From assembly GCA_014803435.1 (NCBI GenBank), contig JACYFD010000001.1, positions 248,001 through 312,000 of the forward strand: 64,000 nt of DNA, in the 5' to 3' direction. How positions within the stretch are numbered: the first letter of the stretch is position 1; each line of letters opens with the position of its first letter. Below the pieces are notes generated by a model. It worked only from the letters and a program-made list of their open reading frames with translations, was not told the DNA's origin and did no database searches. The DNA is from Cellulosimicrobium terreum (GTDB taxonomy: Bacteria > Actinomycetota > Actinomycetes > Actinomycetales > Cellulomonadaceae). The position numbers and the translations under genes are program-made. Below, one piece after another: positions 49,605-57,850 of the stretch.

Positions 49605-49633
49605 GTCGATGGTAAAAGTCACTTATCATCGAC
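49605..49633. promoter_or_regulatory. Inverted repeat between NCS2 permease and LysR genes
   Basis: GTCGATG (49605-49611) and CATCGAC (49627-49633) are exact complements around a 15-base AT-richer centre (GTAAAAGTCACTTAT). It lies 22 bases before the LysR start and about 90 from the permease start, the normal place for a LysR recognition site. Confidence 0.6.
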
Positions 49634-49654
49634 AAAACCGATAGGAGTGCGTGG

Positions 49655-50572
49655 ATGCGCGTCTCGCTCGAACGTCTTGAGGCCTTCGTCGTCGCTGCCG
49701 AGGCCGGGTCGTTCTCTGCCGCCGCGCGACGGCTCGGCAAGTCGCAGTCGACGTTGTCCGCCGCGATCGCCCAGCTCGAGATCGACGTCGGGACGGACCT
49801 CTTCGACCGCTCGACCCGGCGACCGACGCTCACCGACGCCGGGCGGCGTCTGGCCCTCGAAGCCCGCACCGTGGTGGACCGCGCGCTGGACTTCGAACGC
49901 CACGCCGACGCGCACGCGCTCGACGAGGCGGGCTCGATCACCCTGAGCGTGAACGTGCCGCTGCGCGTGCTCGCGACGCCGCTGCGGGAGTTCGGGGACG
50001 CGTTCCCCTACGTGAACGTCGTGGTGCTCAGCTCGGTGGGCGACGCCGTGGACGCGCAGGTCCGCGCGGGCGCGGCCGCGATCGGGGTGGGGTTCGCCGC
50101 GCAGAACTACGACCGGTCGCTGGAGTTCCGCCAGCTCGGCAAGCTGATCCTCCTGCACGTCGTCGGGCGCGACCACCCGCTCGCCGGTCGTCGCACGGTC
50201 TCGTTCGCGGACCTGCGCGAGCACCGTCGGCTCGCCTACAACGACCAGGTCGCGGTCCAGCCCACGACCGAGTACCTGCAGTCCGCGCAGACGTGGCAGA
50301 TCTTCGGGTACGGACCCTTGGTCGAGATGACCAGGGCCGGCCTGGGCTGGTCGACCGTGCCCCGCCAGCTCGTGCTCGGCGAGCTCGCCCGCGGCGACCT
50401 CGTCGAGCTCCAGCTGGAGGCCTACCCCTTCACGGACTGGCTCGTCAGCGTCGACATGGTCTTCTCACGAGCCCGCCGCCCCGACGCGCCCGAGCAGTGG
50501 CTGCGCGAGCGCCTCGCCCGCCACCGCGTCTCCGAGCGTGACCGGCACGGCAACGCCACGGCCCCGCACTGA
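49655..50572 (+). CDS. LysR-family transcriptional regulator
   Basis: 305 residues. The winged helix-turn-helix is at residues 3-62 (L-E-R-L-E-A-F-V-V-A-A-E-A-G-S-F, then A-A-R-R-L-G-K-S-Q-S-T-L-S-A-A-I). The LysR substrate-binding domain follows from about 92 to 290, with G-L-G-W-S-T-V-P near its end. It is divergent from the nucleobase permease and deaminase genes and most likely controls them through the GTCGATG repeat. Effector unknown; a purine or purine breakdown product is plausible. AGGAG lies ahead of the start. Confidence 0.9.
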   Translation: MRVSLERLEAFVVAAEAGSFSAAARRLGKSQSTLSAAIAQLEIDVGTDLFDRSTRRPTLTDAGRRLALEARTVVDRALDFERHADAHALDEAGSITLSVNVPLRVLATPLREFGDAFPYVNVVVLSSVGDAVDAQVRAGAAAIGVGFAAQNYDRSLEFRQLGKLILLHVVGRDHPLAGRRTVSFADLREHRRLAYNDQVAVQPTTEYLQSAQTWQIFGYGPLVEMTRAGLGWSTVPRQLVLGELARGDLVELQLEAYPFTDWLVSVDMVFSRARRPDAPEQWLRERLARHRVSERDRHGNATAPH

Positions 50573-50576
50573 CCCT

Positions 50577-50660
50577 CGCCGAACACGACCTGAGGGTCGT
50601 TGTCCGACGGATAGCGACCCTCAGGTCGTGTTCGACGGCGCGTGGTGGCGTGCTCGACGA
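50577..50660. repeat. Palindromic intergenic repeat, copy 2 (likely bidirectional terminator)
   Basis: 25-base arms 50581-50605 and 50609-50633 pair fully if two G-T wobbles are allowed, with a GAC loop. The tail 50633-50659 is shared with copy 1. It again fills the space between converging stops (LysR and PPOX protein). Arm sequences differ from copy 1 in several places yet keep pairing, which indicates selection on structure. Confidence 0.85.
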
Positions 50661-50672
50661 CGCGGAGATGCG

Positions 50673-51197
50673 TCAGGAGCCTCGCTGCCGCTCCTCGCGC
50701 TGCTGGATGAGCTCCGCGACGGCGCTGGGGAGCGTCTCGTCGAAGTCGATGAGCTTCGCCCAGGTCGGCGTCACGACGATCCGGACCATGCGCTCGTAGA
50801 GCGAACGCACCTCCTTCTCCCACTCGACCCGCTGCTCGGCCGTCATGTCGTAGGTCGTGTTGGCCTCGAGGTACTCGTCGGGGATGCCCTCGACCTCGTC
50901 GAGCTCCGCACGCCCGCGGACCAGGAGGATCGCTGGCGGGTGAGCCTCCGTGTCGATCGTGAGGGCGACGGCCGGGTCGCGGCGCAGCGCGTGGATCTTC
51001 GGCGCGTTCGGCGGCGAGCACATGACGATCGTCGCGCCGTTCCAGGCGAACGCGATCGGGATGACGCGCGGCGTCCCGTCCCTCGCGACGTAGGCGAGGC
51101 GGGTGAGGTCACGGGCGAGCAGCTCCTGGCTGAGCGGCTTCTCGAGGACGGCCAGGACCTCCTCGGGTCGCATGGTGGGCTGCGTCTGCGGGTTCAT
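50673..51197 (-). CDS. PPOX-class (pyridoxamine-5'-phosphate-oxidase-like) flavin or F420 protein
   Basis: 174 residues with the split-barrel fold: L-A-Y-V-A-R-D-G-T-P-R-V-I-P-I-A-F-A-W-N-G, then M-C-S-P-P-N-A-P-K-I-H-A-L-R-R-D-P and V-A-L-T-I-D-T. Such proteins bind FMN or F420 and reduce diverse substrates. The C-terminal helix region (E-W-E-K-E-V-R-S-L-Y-E-R-M) is typical of a mycobacterial-type subgroup. The ATG overlaps the MFS stop upstream (ATGA), placing it last in the hydrolase-MFS-PPOX operon. Substrate and flavin choice are unknown. Confidence 0.83.
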   Translation of the reverse strand: MNPQTQPTMRPEEVLAVLEKPLSQELLARDLTRLAYVARDGTPRVIPIAFAWNGATIVMCSPPNAPKIHALRRDPAVALTIDTEAHPPAILLVRGRAELDEVEGIPDEYLEANTTYDMTAEQRVEWEKEVRSLYERMVRIVVTPTWAKLIDFDETLPSAVAELIQQREERQRGS

Positions 51198-52468
51198 GTC
51201 GGGAGCCTCCCTGGTGTCGGGTCTGCCGGTCCGAGGTCCCGGACCGCGCGGTCTAGAGGTTCGACGTCGCCCGTGCCGGCCCGGCCCGAGGTCGGGAACG
51301 CCCGGCGGGCGACGAGCACGACGACGAGGGCGCTCGCGACGATGGCCGCGCCGACGTACGGCACGACTCCGAGACCCGGGCCTGCGAGGACGAGCGCACC
51401 GAGCGCAGCCCCGCCGCCGATGCCGATGTTCGACGTCGTGTTGACGAGCGCGCCGGTGACGTCCGGGGACGCGCCGTGGGTCCGGATCGCCGCGGCCTGG
51501 AACACGGAGGCGACGCCGCCGAAGCCCGCGCTCCACACCGCGGTGGCGACGAGCACGCCGACGAGCCCGGGGAGCGTGAGCCCGAGCGCGAGCATCCCGC
51601 CCGCGACGGCGACGAGCAGGACGACGGTGGTGCGGCGCGGCCGGTGGTCGAGGCGGGCGGCGGCGAACGCCGTCCCGACGAGCCCCAGCGCCCCGAGGAC
51701 GATCAGCGCCGGACCGAGGGCCGACTCGCGCAGCCCTGCGGCCAGGAGCAGCACCGACACGTAGGTGTAGACGGTGTACTGGCCGAGGTAGGCGAGCGTG
51801 TTGGCGGTCACGGCGGACCCCAGCGCCGCGCGGCGCGCGGACCGGGCGGCGTCGGCAGGCGGGGCCCCGCCACCGGGCACGGCGGGCAGGAGCGCGGCGA
51901 CCAGCACCGCGGTCACCGCGCAGGCACACGCGAGCACCACGAACGAGGTCCGCCACCCGACCGCCGTCCCGAGCGCCGTCGACAACGGGACACCCAGCAC
52001 GAACCCGGCCGACGCCCCCGCCGTGACGAGCGCGAGCGCGCGACCCGTGAGGTGCGGGCGCACGAGCCGGGACGCGTACCCGATGCTCACGGAGAAGAAC
52101 ACGGCGTGCGCCGCCCCGCCGAGGGCCCGTGCCGCCGCGACGAGGCCAAACGTGTCCGAGACCGCGACGAGCACGTTGCTCGCGGTGTACACGGCGAGCG
52201 TCGTCAGCAGCAGGCCCTTGCGGGGCAGCCGCCGCGTGCCGAGGGTCAGCGGGACGGCGAGCGCCGCCACCATGAACGCGTACGCGGTGACGAGCAGCCC
52301 CGCGACGGACTCCGTGACCTCCAGGTCCGTGCTGATCAGCGGCAGCAGCCCGATCGGCACGAGCTCGGTCGTGATCGCGACGAACGTCGCGAGGCTCAGC
52401 GCGACGATCCCGCCCGCCGCCTCGCGGACGGTCCCGGGGGAGTGCGCCGACCCGGGCGGACGCGTCAT
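51194..52468 (-). CDS. MFS efflux transporter, DHA1/AraJ-like
   Basis: 424 residues, twelve predicted helices. T-E-L-V-P-I-G-L-L-P-L-I-S in TM1 and V-T-A-Y-A-F-M-V-A-A-L-A-V-P in TM2 are typical of the AraJ/NepI branch, followed by R-R-L-P-R-K-G-L-L-L (motif A region). A basic charged loop separates the two halves. Members export sugars, nucleosides or drugs; the cargo is not inferable. It overlaps both neighbours by four bases, so the product of the upstream hydrolase might be exported. Confidence 0.88.
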   Translation of the reverse strand: MTRPPGSAHSPGTVREAAGGIVALSLATFVAITTELVPIGLLPLISTDLEVTESVAGLLVTAYAFMVAALAVPLTLGTRRLPRKGLLLTTLAVYTASNVLVAVSDTFGLVAAARALGGAAHAVFFSVSIGYASRLVRPHLTGRALALVTAGASAGFVLGVPLSTALGTAVGWRTSFVVLACACAVTAVLVAALLPAVPGGGAPPADAARSARRAALGSAVTANTLAYLGQYTVYTYVSVLLLAAGLRESALGPALIVLGALGLVGTAFAAARLDHRPRRTTVVLLVAVAGGMLALGLTLPGLVGVLVATAVWSAGFGGVASVFQAAAIRTHGASPDVTGALVNTTSNIGIGGGAALGALVLAGPGLGVVPYVGAAIVASALVVVLVARRAFPTSGRAGTGDVEPLDRAVRDLGPADPTPGRLPT

Positions 52469-53328
52469 CGCGCGAGTGCGGTGAGCGCCGCAGCCGCGCC
52501 GGACCGCAGCACCGAGACGTGCCCGGCGTCGGGCAGGAGGCGCAGCGCGGCGCCCGGGACGTGCTCCGCGATCCACAGCCCGTGCGTCGGGGGGACCATC
52601 CGGTCGAGACCGCCCTGCAGGACGAGGGTGGGGACGGTCACGTCGGACACGTCGAAGCCCCAGCGGCGGACGTAGGCGAGGTCGTCGTCGACGGCTGGCG
52701 CCGGCCCCGACGCGACCGCCGGCCCGACGACGGAGTCGAACCACGACCACTCGGCGTGCAGCGCGTCGAGGTCGGAGTCGGAGAAGCCCAGCTCGCCCTC
52801 CGTGCCCGACGCCGCGAACGCCTCCCGCGCCTCGCGGCCCTCGACGGCGGCGCCCAACGACAGGACGCTCCCGGACGCCATGCCCCCGAACCAGTCCAGC
52901 CCGGTCGCGACCGACGGCTCGTACGGGGCGAGGCAGCCGCCGACGACCGCCTGGGTCACCCGGTCCGGCAGCAGTGCCGCGCACGCGAGCGCGTGCGGCC
53001 CGCCGCCCGAGTGGCCGAAGACCGCGAACCGGCCCACGCCGAGCGCGTCCGCGACCGCCGCGACGTCGTCCGCCGCCGACGCGACCGAGCGGTCCGGGTG
53101 CGGCGTCGACCCGCCGTAACCCGGCCGGTCGTACCCGACCCAGCGGATCCCGAGCCGGTCCGAGAGGTCGAACAGCGGCGCGGGCGGCGGGCCGATGTTC
53201 GGCGTCCCGTGGTGCCACACGACGACGAGGCGCTCGTCCCCCGGGTCGGCACCCAGCGGCGACCGGTCGTACGCGTGCAGCACCCGGCCGTCGGGGGTAG
53301 GCAGGTCGAGCTCGACGATCGTGGACAC
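52465..53328 (-). CDS. Alpha/beta-hydrolase
   Basis: 287 residues from a GTG with AGAGGAA upstream. The oxyanion strand V-W-H-H-G-T-P, the nucleophile elbow G-H-S-G-G-G-P, and a late V-L-Q-G-G-L-D-R-M-V and D-A-G-H-V-S-V supply the Asp and His of the triad. A lid region lies between about 140 and 215. The family includes haloalkane dehalogenases, epoxide hydrolases and esterases; none can be selected. First gene of the operon with MFS and PPOX genes (four-base overlaps). Confidence 0.87.
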   Translation of the reverse strand: MSTIVELDLPTPDGRVLHAYDRSPLGADPGDERLVVVWHHGTPNIGPPPAPLFDLSDRLGIRWVGYDRPGYGGSTPHPDRSVASAADDVAAVADALGVGRFAVFGHSGGGPHALACAALLPDRVTQAVVGGCLAPYEPSVATGLDWFGGMASGSVLSLGAAVEGREAREAFAASGTEGELGFSDSDLDALHAEWSWFDSVVGPAVASGPAPAVDDDLAYVRRWGFDVSDVTVPTLVLQGGLDRMVPPTHGLWIAEHVPGAALRLLPDAGHVSVLRSGAAAALTALAR

Positions 53329-53398
53329 GGAACTTCCTCTGGCTGGGCGACGGTGTGAGACGGGTGGCGGTGGATGTGACCGGCTCGTCCGGCGGAAC

Positions 53399-54286
53399 TC
53401 ATCGTCCCCCACGTCGGTGTCGTCCCGGGTCCTGCGCGGCGTCGGGCTGGGCGACGGCGTGCTCGGCGGCGCGGCTGACCTGCTCCCACGCGGCCCAGGT
53501 CTCGACCCGCTGCTGCGAGACGTGGTGTGCGAGGTCGTAGGTCATGCTCCCGAGCGCGAGGCGCAGCGGTGGGTCGTCGCTGTCGACCACGGTGAGCATC
53601 GCCTCGGCGGCGAGCCGCGGGTCGCTGTCCACCGACCCGTCGGCCCACTGGCGCTCGAGCTCGGCACGCAGCGGCCCGTAGGCGTCGGCAGGCGTCGTGG
53701 CGGTCATGCTCGTGTAGAGGTCGGTCCAGTACCCGCCGGGCTGCACGACGGTGACCTTCACGCCGAACGCTGCGGCCTCCATGGCGAGGGCCTCGCTCAG
53801 GCCCTCGAGCGCGAACTTGCTCGCGCTGTACATGCCGGTACTGGGGAAGCCACCGAGCGCGGCGATGCTCGAGATCTGCAGGACGTGGCCCGACCCCTGC
53901 CGGCGCAGGTGCGGCAGCACCGCCTGGGTGACCCACAGGGCACCGAAGAAGTTGACCTCGAGCTGGGCCCGCGCCTGGGCCTCGGTGAACTCCTCGACCA
54001 TGCCCATGGACATGGTGCCCGCGTTGTTCACCACGACGTCCAGCCGACCGACGTGCTCGACGGCGGTGGCCACCGCGGCGTCGACCGCGTCCTTGTCGGT
54101 GACGTCCACGCTCAGTGCGAGGACGCGGTCGCGGTGCCGGGCGTCGAACAGGTCGGTCGACGCGGTCCGTGCGGCGGCGACCACGCGGTCGCCGCGCTCG
54201 AGTGCTGCGACCGCGAGCGCATGGCCGATGCCGCGGCTGGCGCCGGTGATGAACCACGTGCGGGGGGCGGGGGACGACGGAAGCAA
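53399..54286 (-). CDS. Short-chain dehydrogenase/reductase, divergent from TetR
   Basis: 295 residues. The classical SDR features are present: F-I-T-G-A-S-R-G-I-G near residue 12, V-N-N-A-G-T-M at about 88, catalytic Ser in I-S-S-I-A-A and Tyr/Lys in Y-S-A-S-K, then Q-P-G-G-Y-W-T-D. The start is a TTG at 54286: it is the only start placing GAGGAGAATCCC at correct distance while preserving the nucleotide-binding strand. It lacks a final C-terminal fold after about 245 (V-S-Q-Q-R-V), with a charged tail. Substrate unknown. Controlled by the divergent TetR. Confidence 0.88.
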   Translation of the reverse strand: MLPSSPAPRTWFITGASRGIGHALAVAALERGDRVVAAARTASTDLFDARHRDRVLALSVDVTDKDAVDAAVATAVEHVGRLDVVVNNAGTMSMGMVEEFTEAQARAQLEVNFFGALWVTQAVLPHLRRQGSGHVLQISSIAALGGFPSTGMYSASKFALEGLSEALAMEAAAFGVKVTVVQPGGYWTDLYTSMTATTPADAYGPLRAELERQWADGSVDSDPRLAAEAMLTVVDSDDPPLRLALGSMTYDLAHHVSQQRVETWAAWEQVSRAAEHAVAQPDAAQDPGRHRRGGR

Positions 54287-54326
54287 GGGATTCTCCTCAT
54301 GGTCGGTGTTGCGGAGTTCAGCAGAC

Positions 54327-54341
54327 GAGACGGTCCGTCTC
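54327..54341. promoter_or_regulatory. TetR operator 1, GAGACG-N3-CGTCTC
   Basis: GAGACGGTCCGTCTC, flanked by C/G to make 17 symmetric bases, located 41 bases ahead of the SDR start. Same half-sites as operator 2. Confidence 0.7.
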
Positions 54342-54379
54342 GCTGAGATTCGACCCTAGACCACCGATCCCGGTTCGGC

Positions 54380-54394
54380 AAGACGCAACGTCTC
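54380..54394. promoter_or_regulatory. TetR operator 2, AAGACG-N3-CGTCTC
   Basis: AAGACGCAACGTCTC, centred 53 bases from operator 1 and 34 bases before the TetR start. It supports repression of both divergent genes by the TetR protein. Confidence 0.7.
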
Positions 54395-54420
54395 GTCTTG
54401 TTCGCGCTATCCTGGGTCGC

Positions 54421-55026
54421 ATGTCACGACCCGATCCCGCACGCCGCAACGAGAGCTCGCGCCGCGCCGTCCTCACGGCCACCCTCGACCTTCTCCAGGA
54501 GGTGCCCTATCCCCGGCTGAGCATCGAGGGCATCGCCACGCGGGCCGGCGTCGGGAAGCAGACCATCTACCGGTGGTGGCCCTCGAAGGCCGCGGTCCTC
54601 TTCGACGCGTTCCTCCTGCTCAGCGAGGCGGACGCTGGGGAGCGCCCGCAGCTCCCCGATACGGGCGACCTCCGGGCCGACCTCACCCTGGTGCTGCGCG
54701 CGACCGTCGCCGAGCTGAACGACCCCCGCCTCGCCGAGCCCATGCGCGCGCTCGCCACCGAGGCCGCCCAGGACGAGGCGCTGGCCGCGACGTACCACGA
54801 GCGGCTCGACGCCCCGCTCCGCGAGGCCAAGCGAGAACGTCTGCGCAGCGCGCAGGCAGCCGGAGAGCTCGCGGCGGACCTCGATCTCGACGTGGCGGTC
54901 GACATCATCTGGGGGCCTGTCCTCAACCGGTGGCTCCAGCGGAGCGGACCTCTGGACGACGCGTACGTCGACGCGCTCGTCGACACCGCCCTGCGGGGGA
55001 TGCTGACCCAGGGACGCGTGCCCTGA
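54421..55026 (+). CDS. TetR-family transcriptional regulator
   Basis: 201 residues. The helix-turn-helix (residues 10-58) has L-S-I-E-G-I-A-T-R-A-G-V-G-K-Q-T-I-Y-R-W-W-P-S-K, the Y-R-W-W subclass often paired with reductases or efflux pumps. The C-terminal ligand domain (about 80-200) has D-D-A-Y-V-D-A-L-V-D-T. Two matching GAGACG-type palindromes lie between it and the divergent SDR gene, so it probably represses both. Ligand unknown. Confidence 0.9.
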   Translation: MSRPDPARRNESSRRAVLTATLDLLQEVPYPRLSIEGIATRAGVGKQTIYRWWPSKAAVLFDAFLLLSEADAGERPQLPDTGDLRADLTLVLRATVAELNDPRLAEPMRALATEAAQDEALAATYHERLDAPLREAKRERLRSAQAAGELAADLDLDVAVDIIWGPVLNRWLQRSGPLDDAYVDALVDTALRGMLTQGRVP

Positions 55027-55054
55027 ACCCTCCTCGCCGTGGCATCCTGACGCG

Positions 55055-55702
55055 GTGCGCGTCGAACCGGTGAGCGAGGAGGTCCTCGTGGACCGGGTCG
55101 TGGACCGCGTGCTCGCCGCGTCGCCCGAGCTCGTCGACGGCGCTGCCCGCGGCGTCGTCCGGGTGCTCGTCGACGGGCACCCGTCCACGCACCCCGAGGC
55201 GCTCGCTGACGCGCTGGTCGCGCCTCTGCGGGCGGCGGGTCGGCCGGTCGCGCGGGTCCAGGTCGCGGACTTCTGGCGCCCGGCGTCGCTGCGCCTGGAG
55301 CACGGACGCGAGGACCCGGACGCCCTGCTCGACGCGTGGATCGACGTGGCCGGGCTGAACCGCGAGGTGCTCGACGCCGTCGGGCCGGGCGGGTCCGGAC
55401 GCTATCTCCCGAGCCTGCGCGACCGGGTGACGGACCGCGCCACGCGCGCCGCGTACGTCGATGCGGCGCCGGGGCTCGTCGTCGTGCTCGACGGCTCGCT
55501 GGCCATGGGTCGAGGGCTCACGACGGACCTGTCCGTGCACCTCACGGTCCGCGCGGCGACGCTCGCACGCCGTACCGCGCCCGACGACGCGTGGACCCTT
55601 CCCGCGTACGCGCGCTACGACCGCGAGGCGCGCCCGCAGGAGGTGGCGGGCGTCGTCGTACGGGTCGACGACGCCCGCCACCCCGCGCTCGTCGTGCGCT
55701 GA
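55055..55702 (+). CDS. Uridine-kinase-like protein lacking the Walker A motif
   Basis: 215 residues. The overall order matches actinobacterial uridine-kinase-family proteins: V-V-R-V-L-V-D-G strand, then A-D-F-W-R-P for the substrate loop, D-A-V-G-P-G-G-S-G-R-Y-L, A-P-G-L-V-V-V-L-D-G-S-L, T-V-R-A-A-T-L-A-R-R and Y-D-R-E-A-R-P. But the expected P-loop G-x-x-G-x-G-K-S/T is replaced by D-G-H-P-S-T-H-P-E-A with no Gly-Lys-Ser. ATP binding is therefore doubtful. It may be an inactive paralogue, a regulator or a decaying gene, though the frame is intact. GTG start 28 bases after the TetR stop. Confidence 0.65.
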   Translation: MRVEPVSEEVLVDRVVDRVLAASPELVDGAARGVVRVLVDGHPSTHPEALADALVAPLRAAGRPVARVQVADFWRPASLRLEHGREDPDALLDAWIDVAGLNREVLDAVGPGGSGRYLPSLRDRVTDRATRAAYVDAAPGLVVVLDGSLAMGRGLTTDLSVHLTVRAATLARRTAPDDAWTLPAYARYDREARPQEVAGVVVRVDDARHPALVVR

Positions 55703-55709
55703 ACGCGAG

Positions 55710-56192
55710 TTAGCGCGGCAGGTGGGACTCGACCAGGCCGACGATCGCCGGGTCGTCGGGCTCGGTGCGGGGCCGGAACCGGTGCACCTCGCCACCGGGC
55801 ACGACCACGAACTTCTCGAAGTTCCACGTGACGCGACCGGCCTTGCCGTCGGCGTCGGGCGTCTTCTTCAGCTCCGTGTACAGCGGGTGCGCGTGGCGTC
55901 CGTTGACGCGCACGCGGTCCACGACGGGGAACGTCACGCCGTAGGTGAGCGAGCAGAACTCCTCGATCGCCTCGTTGGTGCCGAGCTCCTGCAGGAACTG
56001 GTTGCTGGGGAACCCGATGACCTGGAACCCGCGGTCGCCGTACTCCTTCTGCATGGTCTCCAGGGTCGCGTACTGCGGGGCGAGGCCGCACCGCGAGGCG
56101 ACGTTGACGACCAGCACGACGTCGTCGCGGTGCTCTCCGAGGCTGTGCGTGGTGCCGTCCATCGCCTGGAACGGGATGTCGTAGAGGGTCAT
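55710..56192 (-). CDS. Glutathione-peroxidase-family thiol peroxidase
   Basis: 160 residues. [12 protein letters not shown] carries the peroxidatic Cys (not selenocysteine), P-S-N-Q-F the Gln of the catalytic tetrad, and W-N-F-E-K-F the Trp and Asn. A resolving-type Cys lies in E-F-C-S-L. In actinobacteria, which lack glutathione, these enzymes use thioredoxin and reduce hydroperoxides. It converges with the uridine-kinase-like gene and is divergent from an SDR. Normal length. Confidence 0.92.
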   Translation of the reverse strand: MTLYDIPFQAMDGTTHSLGEHRDDVVLVVNVASRCGLAPQYATLETMQKEYGDRGFQVIGFPSNQFLQELGTNEAIEEFCSLTYGVTFPVVDRVRVNGRHAHPLYTELKKTPDADGKAGRVTWNFEKFVVVPGGEVHRFRPRTEPDDPAIVGLVESHLPR

Positions 56193-56295
56193 CTCCGCAT
56201 CCTGCCACGCAGTCTCGCGGCCGGGACCGGTGCGGGCTACGGTGCTGGGGCGGGTCGCCGGCGCCCGTGGACGGCTGACGCGGACGGGGTTCGGG

Positions 56296-57084
56296 ATGCA
56301 GATCGACGGCAGCGTCGCGCTGGTGACGGGCGGGGCCTCGGGCCTCGGGCGCGCGACGGCGGAGGGCCTGGTCGCGCGGGGAGCGCGCGTCGTGCTCGCT
56401 GACCTCGCGTCGTCCGACGGCGCCGCGGTGGCGTCCGCGCTGGGCGACGCCGCACGGTTCGTCCCGACGGACGTGACCGACGCGGACGACGTCGCGCGGG
56501 CGCTCGACGCCGCGGACGAGCTCGGCGGTGCGCGCGTGGTGGTGGGCTGTGCGGGCGTCGTGCTCGCGCAACGCGTCGTCGGGCGCTCCGGGGTGCACGC
56601 GCTGGACGCGTTCCGTCGCGTCGTCGACGTCAACCTCGTGGGGTCGTTCAACGTCGTGCGGCTCGCGGCGGAGCGCATGCTCGCGCTCGACCCGCTGCCC
56701 GACCCCGAGGCCCCGGACGGCCCGGGCGAGGAGCGCGGCGTCGTCGTGCAGACCGCGTCGGTCGCGGCGTACGACGGCCAGGTCGGGCAGGCCGCCTACG
56801 CGGCGTCGAAGGCGGGCGTCGCGGGGCTCACGCTCCCGCTCGCGCGCGACCTCGCGCAGCACCGCATCCGCGTCATGACGATCGCCCCCGGGATCTTCCG
56901 CACACCGATGATGGCGTCCCTGCCCGAGGAGGCGCAGGCGTCCCTCGCGCAGCAGGTGCCGCACCCCGGCCGCCTCGGTCGCCCGGCGGAGTTCGCTCGG
57001 CTGGTCCGCGCGATCGTCGAGAATCCCATGCTCAACGGCGAGGTGATCCGGCTCGACGGCGCGATCCGCATGGCGCCGCGCTGA
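56296..57084 (+). CDS. Short-chain dehydrogenase, 3-hydroxyacyl-CoA dehydrogenase type II-like
   Basis: 262 residues. [11 protein letters not shown] is the NAD(P) loop, A-D-L-A-S (Asp after the second strand) favours NAD, and the catalytic Ser lies in [21 protein letters not shown] with Tyr and Lys 13 and 17 residues on. The inserted segment [16 protein letters not shown] and [11 protein letters not shown] match the HSD10-like branch used in branched-chain fatty acid or steroid oxidation. The start is the ATG at 56296 before M-Q-I-D-G-S. Confidence 0.9.
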   Translation: MQIDGSVALVTGGASGLGRATAEGLVARGARVVLADLASSDGAAVASALGDAARFVPTDVTDADDVARALDAADELGGARVVVGCAGVVLAQRVVGRSGVHALDAFRRVVDVNLVGSFNVVRLAAERMLALDPLPDPEAPDGPGEERGVVVQTASVAAYDGQVGQAAYAASKAGVAGLTLPLARDLAQHRIRVMTIAPGIFRTPMMASLPEEAQASLAQQVPHPGRLGRPAEFARLVRAIVENPMLNGEVIRLDGAIRMAPR

Positions 57085-57228
57085 GTGACCGCTCTCAGTC
57101 CCACGCGCCGTGCAGGGTGCGGGGTCCGGCGGCCCGTGCAACGCTCGTGGTTCTTCCGCTCGCGACGCCGTCCGGGCGGGAAGACGTAGGTAGAGAGCTC
57201 GACGCGCCGACCGAAGGAGCTCCGACCC

Positions 57229-57714
57229 GTGAGACCTGCAGATCGCACATCGTGCGAGTATCCGGCGACGGTCGACGTCCCCGCGGCCGGCAGCGGTGTC
57301 CCGACGACGCGACCGTCGGGTCACTTCGGCGTCGTCCACGAGTGGTCGATCGAGTCGCTCGACGGGCTCACGACGCTGCGTCATGAGCTGGGCGAGATCC
57401 TGGGCGCCGAGGGGGGGTCGGACGTCGGGCTGGGCCAGACGCCCGAGAAGCTGGTGCTCGTGGCGTCCGAGCTCGCGACGAACGCGCTCGAGCACGGGCG
57501 CCCGCCCACAGAGGTCCAGCTCCGCGACGACTCGACCACGTGGTTGCTCGACGTCGCGGACCACGACCACCGGACGGCCCCGGAGTACGCCGGCGAGCGG
57601 GTCCCCGGCGAGGGCGGTCTCGGGCTGCACCTCGCGCGGGTGCTGTCGCTCGAGGTCGGCTGGTACACGACGGGGCAGACGAAGAACGTCTGGGTGACGT
57701 TCCCGAAGGCCTGA
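57229..57714 (+). CDS. Anti-sigma-factor-type ATPase domain protein (HATPase_c_2)
   Basis: 161 residues. An unconserved N-terminal 30 residues is followed by an RsbW/SpoIIAB-like fold: R-H-E-L-G-E-I-L, L-V-L-V-A-S-E-L-A-T-N-A-L-E-H-G (N box) and G-G-L-G-L-H-L-A-R-V-L-S (G box), with D-V-A-D-H-D in the D box. GAAGGAG precedes the GTG. Stand-alone proteins of this kind regulate sigma factors or phosphatases in partner-switching systems. No antagonist or sigma gene is adjacent, and the ECF/ANTAR genes are 25 kb away. Confidence 0.86.
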   Translation: MRPADRTSCEYPATVDVPAAGSGVPTTRPSGHFGVVHEWSIESLDGLTTLRHELGEILGAEGGSDVGLGQTPEKLVLVASELATNALEHGRPPTEVQLRDDSTTWLLDVADHDHRTAPEYAGERVPGEGGLGLHLARVLSLEVGWYTTGQTKNVWVTFPKA

Positions 57715-57813
57715 GGGCGCAGCGGTACGGCAGGGGTACGGGCGTAGGCAGGGTGCGGGCGCTACGCTCGGGAGCAGCCGCAGCGTACGTCGGGTGAAGA
57801 GAATCTCCGCTGC

Positions 57814-57838
57814 GCACAAACTCTGTGAAACTTTGTGC
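57814..57838. promoter_or_regulatory. Inverted repeat ahead of the kinase-MurR operon
   Basis: GCACAAA (57814-57820) and TTTGTGC (57832-57838) are exact complements with 11 bases between, and end 12 bases before the kinase GTG start. The AT-rich sequence is unusual for this genome. A MurR/RpiR operator is the simplest explanation, since that regulator is encoded two genes on. Confidence 0.6.
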
Positions 57839-57850
57839 CACACTGGGCGC

